A stretch of DNA of 64,000 bases from Pseudoduganella lurida (GCF_007830455.1 NZ_VLLB01000004.1:310001-374000), one strand, 5' to 3'. Shown: positions 34,219 through 42,440, numbered from the stretch's first letter. Notes: generated by a model from the sequence alone, not told the origin. Program-made: numbers and translations.

Positions 34219-34598
34219 GACTGGCGCTGCACCAGCACGTAACGGACGGCCGCACCGGGCAGCGCCAGCAGGCGCAGCTGCACCTTGGTCGGCCGCATGC
34301 GCAGCGTCAGCACGTAGGGAATCGTCACGTCCAGCGCGCCGCCCTCGGCCAGCGCATCCTCGAAGCGCTGGGCCACCATGAAGTTGTTCATGCAGGGCGC
34401 CACGCTGGTGAAGAACGGCTGGCCCAGCACGGCCTGCGGCGACAGGCCGGCGGCCTGCGATTCGAAGCGGTTGTAGCGCTGCACCACGGTCGCGGCATCG
34501 AAACCGATGACGCCGAACGCGGCCTCGTCGAGATCCGCGTCGCTCAGTGCCGCCAGTTGTTGGCCCAGGTCGGGCTGGTCGAAAGCTAGGGCTTCCAT
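34215..34598 (-). CDS. pyp: Photoactive yellow protein homologue
   Basis: The protein has 127 residues against 125 in Halorhodospira PYP, and numbering aligns without shift. It keeps Tyr42, Asn43, Glu46, Gly51, the FFxxVAPC block with chromophore-binding Cys69, and the MxPTKV segment (Met101). Thr50 and Arg52 of the classic protein are Ala50 and Leu52. PYPs bind p-coumaric acid through Cys69 and undergo a blue-light photocycle. The start at 34598 has GGAG upstream. It is the first gene of a coupled operon with two c-di-GMP enzymes. No tyrosine ammonia-lyase or p-coumaryl ligase is in the window, so chromophore supply is unresolved. Confidence 0.85.
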   Translation of the reverse strand: MEALAFDQPDLGQQLAALSDADLDEAAFGVIGFDAATVVQRYNRFESQAAGLSPQAVLGQPFFTSVAPCMNNFMVAQRFEDALAEGGALDVTIPYVLTLRMRPTKVQLRLLALPGAAVRYVLVQRQS

Positions 34599-34839
34599 CC
34601 GGATCTCCAAGAAATTGCGCAAAAGAAATGAATGCTGACATGCTCACAATAGGCTGTCAACGGGCGTTTGATAAATCGAAGATATTTGCAAGGCGCTGAA
34701 ACAGGTTTTTACAACAGGCAATCGCGCGCAGCCGCACGCGAGGCGGTGCTAGAGTCAGGCCTCGCGTGATCGATTAATCTTTTTGTAATCGGCTCCCTGC
34801 AATCATAAACCCAATAACTCGCAAATAAAGGACCACATC

Positions 34840-35082
34840 ATGAACATGACCAAAGCCCTTTTCGCAGCCGCCCTGTGCGCCGGACTGGCCGCTTGCAGCA
34901 CCGCCGAAACCACCAGCACCGCCACGGACGCTTCCGGCGCCAGCGCCGCCTCGGCCACCGGCTCGAACTCCGGTTCGAACCCGGCCACGTGGAACCAGGA
35001 TGGCAACACGCCGACCACGGCCACGCCAGGCACCTCGCCAGCCAATCCAAGCAACGCCGACGACAACTCCGTCAAGAAGTAA
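34840..35082 (+). CDS. Small Ser/Thr-rich lipoprotein
   Basis: This 80-residue protein has a short signal peptide and lipobox (LCAGLAAC), followed by a low-complexity Ala/Ser/Thr/Asn chain ending DDNSVKK with no fold. It probably sits in the envelope; its function is unknown. It may start at 34840 or at the second Met at 34846. A strong terminator follows. Confidence 0.7.
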   Translation: MNMTKALFAAALCAGLAACSTAETTSTATDASGASAASATGSNSGSNPATWNQDGNTPTTATPGTSPANPSNADDNSVKK

Positions 35083-35104
35083 GCGCAGCCGTTCCGCGCC
35101 ACTG

Positions 35105-35128
35105 GCCCGCTTCGGCGGGCTTTTTTTT
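35105..35128 (+). terminator. Terminator after small lipoprotein
   Basis: A 6-bp GC stem GCCCGC-TTCG-GCGGGC is followed by eight T residues. It lies 22 bases after the lipoprotein stop and forms a standard intrinsic terminator. Confidence 0.85.
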
Positions 35129-35149
35129 CGCCCGCGTTTCGCAGCAGGG

Positions 35150-35218
35150 CCCGTGTCTTGGTGCCTGGCACCAGGACATGGCCGAGCTTGTGTCCTGGTG
35201 CCTGGTACCGGGACACGG
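35150..35218. repeat. Palindromic tag pair (GTGTC...GGACAC)
   Basis: Two units, CGTGTCTTGGTGCCTGGCACC then GTGTCCTGGTGCCTGGTACCGGGACAC, each form a hairpin around a GGTGCC/GGCACC core. They share their core with the array at 30844-30972 and sit alone in intergenic DNA upstream of the TonB receptor gene. Confidence 0.65.
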
Positions 35219-35341
35219 ACCCGACAGTTGCACGCGTCTCTTGCAGCATGCTGCTGTTGCGCGCCCGTCCGGATATTTTCCAGCGGCCGGAACCATTTAC
35301 CCCGGCCGTGGTCATAATGCTGTCATCAAGGGGAGGCAGCC

Positions 35342-38293
35342 ATGAACGCGTATGCACGAGCGTGGACGGATGCGGTACAACCCTCGGCGGTGCGGGCCAC
35401 GGGCGCGCCGCTTGCCCCCCGTGCGCGCCGCCGACGGCGCGGCAGCGCTGCCCTCGCCGCGGCCTGTGCCGGCGCGATGCTGCAGCTGGCCCCTGCTGCC
35501 TTCGCGCAGGAGCCTGCGGTGGGCCAGTCGATCCAGCGCGTGATCGTCACCGGCTCGAACCTGAAGCGCATCGAAGCGGAAACGGCCATGCCCGTGCAGG
35601 TGATCCGGCACGAGGAAATCACGCGCATCGGCGTGAACACGGTGAAGGAACTGCTCGATACGCTCACCTCGTCGGACCGCCAGGCACTGTCCGATGCGGG
35701 CGGCAGCAATTCCTTCGCGGGTGGCGCCTCCGCCGTGGCGCTGCGCGGGCTGGGCAAGCAGTCGACGCTGGTGCTGCTCAACTCGCGGCGCGTGGCGCCG
35801 TACGCGCTGGCCGACTACAACGAGGTGTTCACGAACCTCGATGCGCTGCCGCTCGATGCGGTGGACCGCGTGGAGATCCTGCGCAACGGCGGCTCCGCCG
35901 TGTACGGGTCCGATGCGGTGGCCGGCGTCGTCAACATCATCACCCGCTCGGACTACGAAGGCGTGCAGGCGCGCGCTTCCCACAACCAGTCCACGCAGAA
36001 TTCCGAGTTCCACGAATCGACGGCGGCCATCACGGGCGGCTTCGGCAACCTGGCCACGGACCGCTGGAACGTGCTGGCCAATATCGAGTTCTACCGGCGC
36101 AAGGCCGTCAACTGGCGCCAGGCGGTGGACGACATCAATCCCGATTACGGCGACGCGTTTTCGGCCGTTGCGCCGGGCAGCGGCCTGATGTTCGGCAGCC
36201 GCGGCGCGCCGTCCACCTTCAGCTTCCCCGGCAATATCATCGGCCAGGGTGCCCTGCCCGGCTGCGCCACCGTGAACGCGGCCGGCCTGTGCGTGTACGA
36301 CCGCTTCGCCCACTTCCAGGCGCAGCCCGCCGCCCACCGCGTCAATGCGCTCGTCTCCGGCAAGTACCAGTTCAGCGATGGCCTGGAAGCGTTCGGCGAG
36401 CTGCTGCTGTCGCGCACCAAGACGGATTACTCGGGCGCCCAGACCACGTATGGCTCCACCACGGCGGATGCGATCTGGGGCAACCCCGCCACGGGCGAGC
36501 AGCGCAGCTTCACATACCGGTTCCTGCCCCCCACCCATCCCCTGAACGAACTGGGCGAAGAAGCGGAACTGCGCTACCGGTTCGCGGACGATCCTTCCTA
36601 CCGCCACACCGTGAGCGACCAGTACCGTGCGCTGACGGGCCTGCGCGGCACGTGGCGCGACTATGACTGGGAAACGGCGCTCGGCATCATGGGCAGCAAG
36701 ACGAAGGACCGCAGCCGCGGCGGCTTCTTCAGCCTGTCCGGTTTCCAGCAGGTGATCGGCGCCACCGATGCCACCAGCGACGATCCTCTGCTGTTCAACC
36801 GCGCCTACCGGCTGGGCGAACTGAACACGCCGGAGGTGGTGAACACGCTGTTTCCCGAGAACGGCTACGACGGCAAGATCACCCAGACCTTCGTCGATGG
36901 CAAGATCACCGGCGAAGTCGCGAAGCTGGGCGGGCGCGGCGTGAACCTGGCGCTGGGCGGCGAAGTGCGGCATGAAAAGTTCGAGATCAACCCCTCGGCC
37001 AACCTGCTGGCGGGCGACATCGTCAGCAACGGCGCGGCCACCTCGAACGCCAGCCGCACCAATGCCTCCGTCTTCACCGAAGCCAACCTGCCGCTGCTGG
37101 ACAAGCTGGAACTGATCGGCGCGGTGCGGCTGGACAAGTTCAAGGACGTGAAGGCGCACGCCTCGCCGAAACTGGCGGCGCGCTGGGAAGCCACGCCCCG
37201 CTTCCTGCTGCGCGGCACGTTCGAAAAAGGCTTCCGCGCGCCGAACCTCACGGAGAGCGCGCAGTCCAGCAAGTTCGCGTTCGACAACGGCCAGTTCGAC
37301 CCGAAGCGCTGCGACCAGGCGCAGGCGCTGGCGAACGACCTGCGCGCCCAGTCCGATGCGCTGCCCGCCTCCGATCCGAACAAGGCACTGCTGGCGGCAC
37401 GCGCCGATATCGTCGAGGGCAACGAATGCGCGACCGGGATCGCGAGCACGGTGCGCAACAACCCCGGCCTGAAACCGGAAACATCGAAAAGCACCACGCT
37501 CGGCTTCGCGATCGAACCGGTGTCCGGCACCAGCTTCACGCTGGACGCCTGGCGCATCGAACGCAAGGACGAGATCGGCGTGAAGACAACGGCCGAGCTG
37601 CTGGCGGCCGAGGACTCGCTGCCGCCGGGCACCGTGATCCGGCAGTCCCTCGACCAGGACCGCACCTTCACGGCGGCGGAACGGCAGCGCTATGGCGTGA
37701 CGGCGGGTCCGCTGTCCGCTACCACGGGCATGTTCGAGAACACCGCACAGACGGTGACGCGTGGCGTGGACCTGTCGCTGGGCTCGCGGGTCGATACGCC
37801 GCTGGGCCGGCTCAACGTCACGGGCAATGCCACCTACCTGTTCGAGTACAAGGAATGGGCGCCCACGCGCAACGGCACGGGCGGCTGGGGCGACAACCTG
37901 GCCGGCCGCTGGAACTACCCGAAGACGGTGGCCAACCTGACGGCAACGCTCAGCCGCGGCGACTTTGCGCACACCGTACGCAGCAACTTCCGCAGCTCCA
38001 CCACGCTGCAGGGCGACTACTACGACGACGAGTACAGCGCGCAGGGCTGCGAGGACCGCGGCTGGACGCCGGCCCAGTGCCGTGTCGCGTCGTTCGTGCG
38101 CTGGGACTACAACCTGAGCTACTCGGGCATCCGCAACCTGACGCTGTCGCTGTTCGTCCGCAACGTGCTGAACCACCGCCCGCCGCTCGACCTGTACCAG
38201 TTCAACAGCTCCGGCGGCGGCGTGATCCCGCAGGATACCGATGACGTGCAGGGCCGCTCGGTGCGCATCACGGCCGAGTACAAGTTCAAGTGA
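35342..38293 (+). CDS. TonB-dependent outer-membrane receptor
   Basis: The protein has 983 residues. A signal peptide (AMLQLAPAAFAQ) is followed by the TonB box region, a plug domain (MPVQVIRHEEITRIGVNTVKELLDTL; VEILRNGGSAVYGSDAVAGVVNIIT) and a long beta-barrel ending in an aromatic-free VRITAEYKFK strand typical of outer-membrane proteins. It imports an unidentified large substrate with TonB energy. No periplasmic or inner-membrane uptake gene is adjacent. The ATG at 35342 gives an Arg-rich N-terminus before the hydrophobic core, slightly long for a signal peptide. Confidence 0.92.
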   Translation: MNAYARAWTDAVQPSAVRATGAPLAPRARRRRRGSAALAAACAGAMLQLAPAAFAQEPAVGQSIQRVIVTGSNLKRIEAETAMPVQVIRHEEITRIGVNTVKELLDTLTSSDRQALSDAGGSNSFAGGASAVALRGLGKQSTLVLLNSRRVAPYALADYNEVFTNLDALPLDAVDRVEILRNGGSAVYGSDAVAGVVNIITRSDYEGVQARASHNQSTQNSEFHESTAAITGGFGNLATDRWNVLANIEFYRRKAVNWRQAVDDINPDYGDAFSAVAPGSGLMFGSRGAPSTFSFPGNIIGQGALPGCATVNAAGLCVYDRFAHFQAQPAAHRVNALVSGKYQFSDGLEAFGELLLSRTKTDYSGAQTTYGSTTADAIWGNPATGEQRSFTYRFLPPTHPLNELGEEAELRYRFADDPSYRHTVSDQYRALTGLRGTWRDYDWETALGIMGSKTKDRSRGGFFSLSGFQQVIGATDATSDDPLLFNRAYRLGELNTPEVVNTLFPENGYDGKITQTFVDGKITGEVAKLGGRGVNLALGGEVRHEKFEINPSANLLAGDIVSNGAATSNASRTNASVFTEANLPLLDKLELIGAVRLDKFKDVKAHASPKLAARWEATPRFLLRGTFEKGFRAPNLTESAQSSKFAFDNGQFDPKRCDQAQALANDLRAQSDALPASDPNKALLAARADIVEGNECATGIASTVRNNPGLKPETSKSTTLGFAIEPVSGTSFTLDAWRIERKDEIGVKTTAELLAAEDSLPPGTVIRQSLDQDRTFTAAERQRYGVTAGPLSATTGMFENTAQTVTRGVDLSLGSRVDTPLGRLNVTGNATYLFEYKEWAPTRNGTGGWGDNLAGRWNYPKTVANLTATLSRGDFAHTVRSNFRSSTTLQGDYYDDEYSAQGCEDRGWTPAQCRVASFVRWDYNLSYSGIRNLTLSLFVRNVLNHRPPLDLYQFNSSGGGVIPQDTDDVQGRSVRITAEYKFK

Positions 38294-38324
38294 GCGTCAC
38301 CAGTACTGCGCTGCCAGGTTGCTG

Positions 38325-39077
38325 CTATCCGCCGGCATTGCCCGGCAACGCCAGCCGGTAGCGCAGCTTGACGCGCTCGCCGCGCCGGTACGTCTCATAA
38401 TAGGGCGGAATCTCCACTGCCTCCACCAGTTCGCAGCCAATGCGTTCCAGCGTGCGCCGGCACGCCGCGTTGTCCGGGGTGGTGGTGATCCACGCGGTAT
38501 CGATGCGCAGCTGGGCCACTTCCGGCAGCAGCAACAGCACGGCCCGGGCCGCATAGCCGTGGCCGCGGTGCGCCGCGTCGACGGCGAAGCCGATGTGGCC
38601 CAGCAGGTGCGTGTACACGCGCGTGTGGCCGTCGCGCAGGCTGATGGTGCCCACCCGCGTACCGTCCGCCACGATGTGATAGCGCCAGGCACGCACGCCC
38701 CACGGCGAGTTGGCCGGGATGAACGCGGTCTCCAGCTCGAGACGAAGGTCCACGGCCGGCGATACCGTGACGGCACTGCGCCCGGACACTTCGACTGCTG
38801 CAGGCAATGTGGCCGGACCCGTGGCCGGACCCATGGCCGGACCTGTGGCCCGATCGGCAGCCAGATCTGGAGCCAAATCTGCAGCCGAATCTACAGCGAA
38901 ATCTGCAGGCAGTTTCGTGGCTGCCCCCGCCTCCACCACCACGCCCGACCGCGTCCCCGGTCCAGCGTCCGACGCTGCCCCTGCCGCCGCCCCTGCTTCC
39001 AATCTTGCGCCTGAACCCATCCGGGTGGCCCCTGCCGATCCCGGCACGTACAGCGGTGGTTTTGCGAACATGGTCAC
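38325..39077 (-). CDS. GNAT acetyltransferase with repeat-encoded N-terminal arm
   Basis: The protein has 250 residues. The last ~150 form a GNAT fold with the acetyl-CoA signature AHRGHGYAARAV and a preceding beta-hairpin (HIGFAVDAAHRG), similar to RimJ/RimL-type acetylation of ribosomal or other amines. The first ~100 residues are Ala/Pro/Asp-rich low complexity. They are partly encoded by the minisatellite at 38809-38916, giving tetrapeptide repeats ADFA-VDSA-ADLA-PDLA-ADRA-TGPA. Such an arm is not part of the family and probably arose by repeat expansion; the true start could be within it. Confidence 0.75.
   Translation of the reverse strand: MTMFAKPPLYVPGSAGATRMGSGARLEAGAAAGAASDAGPGTRSGVVVEAGAATKLPADFAVDSAADLAPDLAADRATGPAMGPATGPATLPAAVEVSGRSAVTVSPAVDLRLELETAFIPANSPWGVRAWRYHIVADGTRVGTISLRDGHTRVYTHLLGHIGFAVDAAHRGHGYAARAVLLLLPEVAQLRIDTAWITTTPDNAACRRTLERIGCELVEAVEIPPYYETYRRGERVKLRYRLALPGNAGG
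38809..38916. repeat. 12-bp minisatellite inside the GNAT gene
   Basis: Nine contiguous 12-base units read GTGGCCGGACCC, GTGGCCGGACCC, ATGGCCGGACCT, GTGGCCCGATCG, GCAGCCAGATCT and so on, degenerating toward GCAGGCAGTTTC. The array keeps the minus-strand reading frame open and encodes a tetrapeptide repeat. The graded divergence along the array is what slipped-strand expansion from the GGACCC end would leave. Confidence 0.8.
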
Positions 39078-39252
39078 TTCGATGTGAAAGGCTGGTTAAT
39101 TGCAGAGTGAGTCGCGATGCCACCTGCATCCGGCAGCAAAATCGAACGCCCGATCGAACGCCAACTTCGATGCGGCGTCCAATGCGAGCCTGGTCTGAAT
39201 CGACGCCGACGTGGACCGGACCCGTGGCGGCGTCCGGATCCGGAATCGACGC

Positions 39253-39324
39253 TGGATCGATGCCTGTATCGATGCCTGTATCGATGCCTGGATCGATGCT
39301 GGATCGCGATGCTGGATCGAACCC
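39253..39324. repeat. Intergenic 12-bp repeat array (TGTATCGATGCC)
   Basis: Six units of TG(G/T)ATCGATGCC, with one 11-base and one 13-base member, lie in the gap between the GNAT and CAP-domain genes. Further related GATCGA fragments occur at 39130-39250. It encodes no credible protein; a His/Arg-rich minus frame across it is an artefact of the repeat. The rest of 39078-39508 contains nothing recognised. Confidence 0.75.
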
Positions 39325-39508
39325 GGATCAACCCTGCATCGAGGCCGGCAAAGCCGACAGGGACGCCGAAACGGCCCCGCCGGGAACGTCGAACAGACTG
39401 TTGACGATCTTATCACGCGTCGTCAGGGATCCACATTCGGTGGTTGAATGCTGGCCATTCCTGCCGAACTCCACTACCATATATTTCCACACAGCATTAA
39501 ATATATCC

Positions 39509-40369
39509 ATGCGTTCACATCTTCGCAACGTCCTGCCGCTCGCTGCCGTCTTCGTCGCCACGTGCGCCGCGCCGGCTGCCCACGCCAGCCAGTCGCCACG
39601 CGAACTCGTCTCGCTGATCAATGCCTACCGCGCAGCGCCCGGCACGTGCGCTGGCCGCCCGGCCGCGCCCGTGGCACCGCTGGATGCGGCACCGGCGCTG
39701 TCCGGCATCCGGATCGGTGCCGGCATGTTCCTGGAACCGGCGCTGGAACAGGCCGGCTACCCGGCCGACCATGCGGAAGCCATGTCGATCACGAATGTCA
39801 GCGACGCATCCGACGCCATGCGCACGCTGCGCGAACACTATTGCACCCAGCTGCTGAGCACGGACGTTTCGGCGATCGGCGCGGTGCGCTCCGCCGCCGG
39901 CTGGGACATCGTGCTGGCCCGTCCCCATCCCGAGCGCCGCCTGCCGGCCCCGGGCGACGTCGCCGACGAAGTGCTCGCCGCCGTGAACGCCGCACGGGCC
40001 CAGCCGCGCAACTGCGGCAGCCGCCACTTTGCCGCCGCACCGCCGCTGCGCCTGAGCCGCCAGCTCGATGCCGCCGCCGTCAATCACAGCACGGACATGG
40101 CCGAACTGCGCTACTTCAGCCACCAGGCGAAGGATGGCAGCGTGGTGGGCGACCGTGCCATCCAGGCCGGCTACCGCTGGCGCGCGATCGGCGAGAACAT
40201 CGCCTCCGGCCAGGAATCGGCCCGCGCTGCCGTCGATGGCTGGCTGGACAGCCCGGGCCACTGCGAGAACATCATGAACGCCGCGTTCACGGAAATGGGC
40301 ATCGGCTACGCCGTCAACCCGGAACGGGGCCGCGTGTACTGGACCCAGGTGCTGGCCAGCGCGCGCTGA
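39509..40369 (+). CDS. Secreted CAP-domain (SCP/PR1) protein
   Basis: This 286-residue protein has a signal peptide ending near APAAHA. The C-terminal half is a CAP domain: LRLSRQLDAAAVNHSTDMAELRYFSHQAKDG (with the conserved His pair), GENIA and GWLDSPGHCENIMNAAFTEMGIGY. The N-terminal half appears to be an extra, degenerate copy (RELVSLINAYRAAPGTC). CAP proteins are secreted with varied roles and no single reaction. It starts at 39509, 140 bases after the GATCGA repeats. Confidence 0.88.
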   Translation: MRSHLRNVLPLAAVFVATCAAPAAHASQSPRELVSLINAYRAAPGTCAGRPAAPVAPLDAAPALSGIRIGAGMFLEPALEQAGYPADHAEAMSITNVSDASDAMRTLREHYCTQLLSTDVSAIGAVRSAAGWDIVLARPHPERRLPAPGDVADEVLAAVNAARAQPRNCGSRHFAAAPPLRLSRQLDAAAVNHSTDMAELRYFSHQAKDGSVVGDRAIQAGYRWRAIGENIASGQESARAAVDGWLDSPGHCENIMNAAFTEMGIGYAVNPERGRVYWTQVLASAR

Positions 40370-40574
40370 TCCGCCAAGCGGGACAGCGCTGCACGGCGAT
40401 TGTCCCGCATCGTCTCCACAACGTAACGACACCCTCCTCCCACGACCACCCCGCAGCGACGTCGTCGCAGTGCAGGCGCCGTCACGGCAATCTGTGGCAT
40501 CACGGCAGCGCCAGTAACGCGCCCGATTCCACAGGCTGCGGTGACAGCGCGCCGCGACCATCGCAGCGCCGTCC

Positions 40575-41003
40575 TCACAGCGACTTCCTGACATCGCGCA
40601 CCACCCGCGCCGCATCGCGCGCCATCTGGCCGATGTCCTTGTCCTTGCGCCGGTCCAGCCAGCGCACTACGCCTCCCAGCAGCCACCAAGACGGCAACCC
40701 CGCCAGCACCAGCACAGGTACGGCTACGAACAGGATGCCCAGCGCGGCAGGGATGCCGCACAGCTTCATCACCAGGCCGGCGGACACGAACAGCGACGGC
40801 CACCACGAATGCAGCGCCACCAGCAGGAACGGACCGATGATGCCGGCCATCGCCACCGCGCACAGCAGCCGGGACCCCGCCTCGCCACGGGAACGGGGCC
40901 GCCGGAACAGGCAGGTCAGCGCGAACGCCGTGACGCCGGCGCCGAGTGGCGGCCCGAAAATGGTAATGAGCGCGCTGGCGGCGGCCCCCGCTTCGATGTT
41001 CAT
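40575..41003 (-). CDS. Small membrane protein, unknown
   Basis: This 142-residue protein has about four hydrophobic helices (SALITIFGPPLGAGVTAFAL, LLCAVAMAGIIGPFLLVAL, LGILFVAVPVLVLAGL) and a basic C-terminal tail with DRRKDKD. No family is recognised. A strong GAGGAGA precedes the ATG at 41003. It faces the LexA-like repressor gene across 162 bases that contain its palindromic operators, so the repressor may control it. The 205 bases downstream to 40369 hold nothing recognised. Confidence 0.65.
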   Translation of the reverse strand: MNIEAGAAASALITIFGPPLGAGVTAFALTCLFRRPRSRGEAGSRLLCAVAMAGIIGPFLLVALHSWWPSLFVSAGLVMKLCGIPAALGILFVAVPVLVLAGLPSWWLLGGVVRWLDRRKDKDIGQMARDAARVVRDVRKSL

Positions 41004-41094
41004 GCTGTCTCCTCGCTGTGGCACGGCAGCCAAAAGTTCCGCGTTTTCGATTGAGCGAACGCATAAACATGTTCAGACCGCTTGCAACCGACTT

Positions 41095-41141
41095 TATCAA
41101 TTGATATATTTCGAGTCAAGCGTTTGATAATTTATCAAACG
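41095..41141. promoter_or_regulatory. Palindromic operators of the LexA-like repressor
   Basis: A 21-bp palindrome at 41121-41141 has arms CGTTTGATAA / TTATCAAACG around a single T. A second site, TATCAATTGATA, lies at 41095-41106. Both use the half-site TTTATCAA or TTTGATAA. They sit 25-70 bases before the repressor ATG in an A/T-rich divergent promoter region, as expected for an autoregulating CI/LexA-type protein. Confidence 0.7.
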
Positions 41142-41165
41142 ATAAATTTATGGTCTGATCTCGGC

Positions 41166-41879
41166 ATGAATATGTACCAATACCGCAGAGAGCGCCTGAC
41201 GTCCCTGATCCGCGAGCAGTACGGCGGCATCCGCAAGATGCTGGCCGATGCCAGCGGCTGGAGCGAGGCGCGCATTTCGCAGATCCTGTCGTCCACCTAT
41301 CGCGAGGGCCGCGCCTTCAGCGAGAAGATCGCGCGCAAGCTGGAAGACGATTTGGCCCTGCCGGCCATGTTCTTCGACCAGGGCGCGATCACGGTGCCCG
41401 AGGAACCGGCGGCCGCGCCCAGGTTCCGGCGCGTGCGCGCGATCGACGAGGACACGCCCGGCATCGTGCAGATCCGGCGCGTGCGGCTGCGCCTGTCCGC
41501 CGGCATCGTCGGCTTCGCGATCGATCCGGATGAAGAGGCGGGCCCGCCCTTCAACGTGGAAGACGACTGGATCGCCCGCAACCGCTTCAACCCGCAGGAC
41601 CTGATCGCCATCGAGGTCACCGGCGAGAGCATGGAACCGCGGCTGTACCGGGGCGACCTCGTCGTGGTCAACACGGGCGACAAGCAGCCGGCCGATGGCC
41701 AGGTGTTTGCCGTGAACTACGAAGGCGAAGCGGTCGTCAAGCGCCTGTCGCGCGATGCGGGGCACTGGTGGCTCACGTCCGACAATGCGGACCAGCGCCG
41801 CTTCCCCCGCAAGCTGTGCGATGGCGTGAGCTGCCTGATCGTCGGCCGCGTGGTGCTGAAGAAAAGCGAGAACATCTAG
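41166..41879 (+). CDS. LexA/CI-like repressor with S24 autoprotease domain
   Basis: The protein has 237 residues. An N-terminal helix-turn-helix (GIRKMLADASGWSEARISQIL) is followed by a C-terminal S24 peptidase with the catalytic Ser in GESMEPRLYRGD and Lys in GEAVVKRLS. This is the plan of phage-type or SOS-like repressors that self-cleave on activated RecA filaments. The cleavage-site dipeptide is not clearly placed, so cleavability is uncertain. MNMYQYRRE at 41166 is chosen because the operators lie upstream of it. It may control itself and the divergent membrane gene. Confidence 0.85.
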   Translation: MNMYQYRRERLTSLIREQYGGIRKMLADASGWSEARISQILSSTYREGRAFSEKIARKLEDDLALPAMFFDQGAITVPEEPAAAPRFRRVRAIDEDTPGIVQIRRVRLRLSAGIVGFAIDPDEEAGPPFNVEDDWIARNRFNPQDLIAIEVTGESMEPRLYRGDLVVVNTGDKQPADGQVFAVNYEGEAVVKRLSRDAGHWWLTSDNADQRRFPRKLCDGVSCLIVGRVVLKKSENI

Positions 41880-41896
41880 TGACGGAGCGAGAGACG

Positions 41897-42304
41897 ATGA
41901 CACTGCGCCGGCTCGCCTGCGCCTTCGTCGATGGCGTGGAGAACGCCGCCACCCAGTCGCTGCACTTCGTCGACGGCGCGCCGGACCGCGTGCTGCTGGA
42001 CGCGCCGGGCGCCGTCACGGAGCTGTGCATCTGGGTATCGGTGGACGCTGCAACGAGCCTGCCCTTGCGCCGCCTGGCCCTGTCGCTGTGGGCGCACGGC
42101 CAGGAGATCGACTGGATCACCTACGAGGATGCCGCCGTCGCACCGCCCGACGGCTGGCAGGAAGCGGCCTACACGGTCGACCACATCTTCAGCATCCCGC
42201 ACCACCTCACCTGGCGCGAAGCCATCTTCGAAGTGCGCGCCGCCAGCGAACTGGGTCCGATCGGCAGCGCGCAGCTGACCCTGGAGCTGCCGCCGCCGTT
42301 CTAG
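41897..42304 (+). CDS. Unidentified 135-residue protein downstream of the repressor
   Basis: The product is not recognised. It is a compact, mixed alpha/beta protein without signal peptide or helices (LRRLACAFVDGVENAATQSLHF ... YTVDHIFSIPHHLTWREAIFEVRAASELG), consistent with a small cytoplasmic protein. It lies 17 bases after the repressor and is probably co-transcribed, so it may be part of whatever the repressor controls. The ATG at 41897 with GGAG upstream is preferred over GTG at 41879. Confidence 0.6.
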   Translation: MTLRRLACAFVDGVENAATQSLHFVDGAPDRVLLDAPGAVTELCIWVSVDAATSLPLRRLALSLWAHGQEIDWITYEDAAVAPPDGWQEAAYTVDHIFSIPHHLTWREAIFEVRAASELGPIGSAQLTLELPPPF

Positions 42305-42331
42305 CCAGCCAAGCTCCCCACCGGCAGAGTG

Positions 42332-42430
42332 CGTGTCAACTTCGGGGTCAGTCACCAAAGTTGACACGGGCTGATCGCTTACAAGGATGAGCTCGTGTCA
42401 ACAAACGTGACTGACCCCGACGTTGACACG
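42332..42430. repeat. Paired inverted-repeat element (type CGTGTCA/TGACCCC), second copy
   Basis: Two 37-bp units in inverted orientation (42332-42368 and 42394-42430) are separated by 25 bases. Each unit is itself a hairpin (CGTGTCAACTT/AAGTTGACACG). The right unit GAGCTCGTGTCA...TGACCCC...TGACACGGGCT matches the element at 26743-26782 closely. It ends 10 bases before the glycosidase stop. Confidence 0.75.
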
Positions 42431-42440
42431 GGCTGGGCAG

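Noticed and set aside
39074..39331. His/Arg-rich minus-strand open frame in the GNAT-CAP gap
   Set aside because: Its composition is produced by the 12-bp GATCGATGCC repeats and it has no family, ribosome binding site or conserved context.
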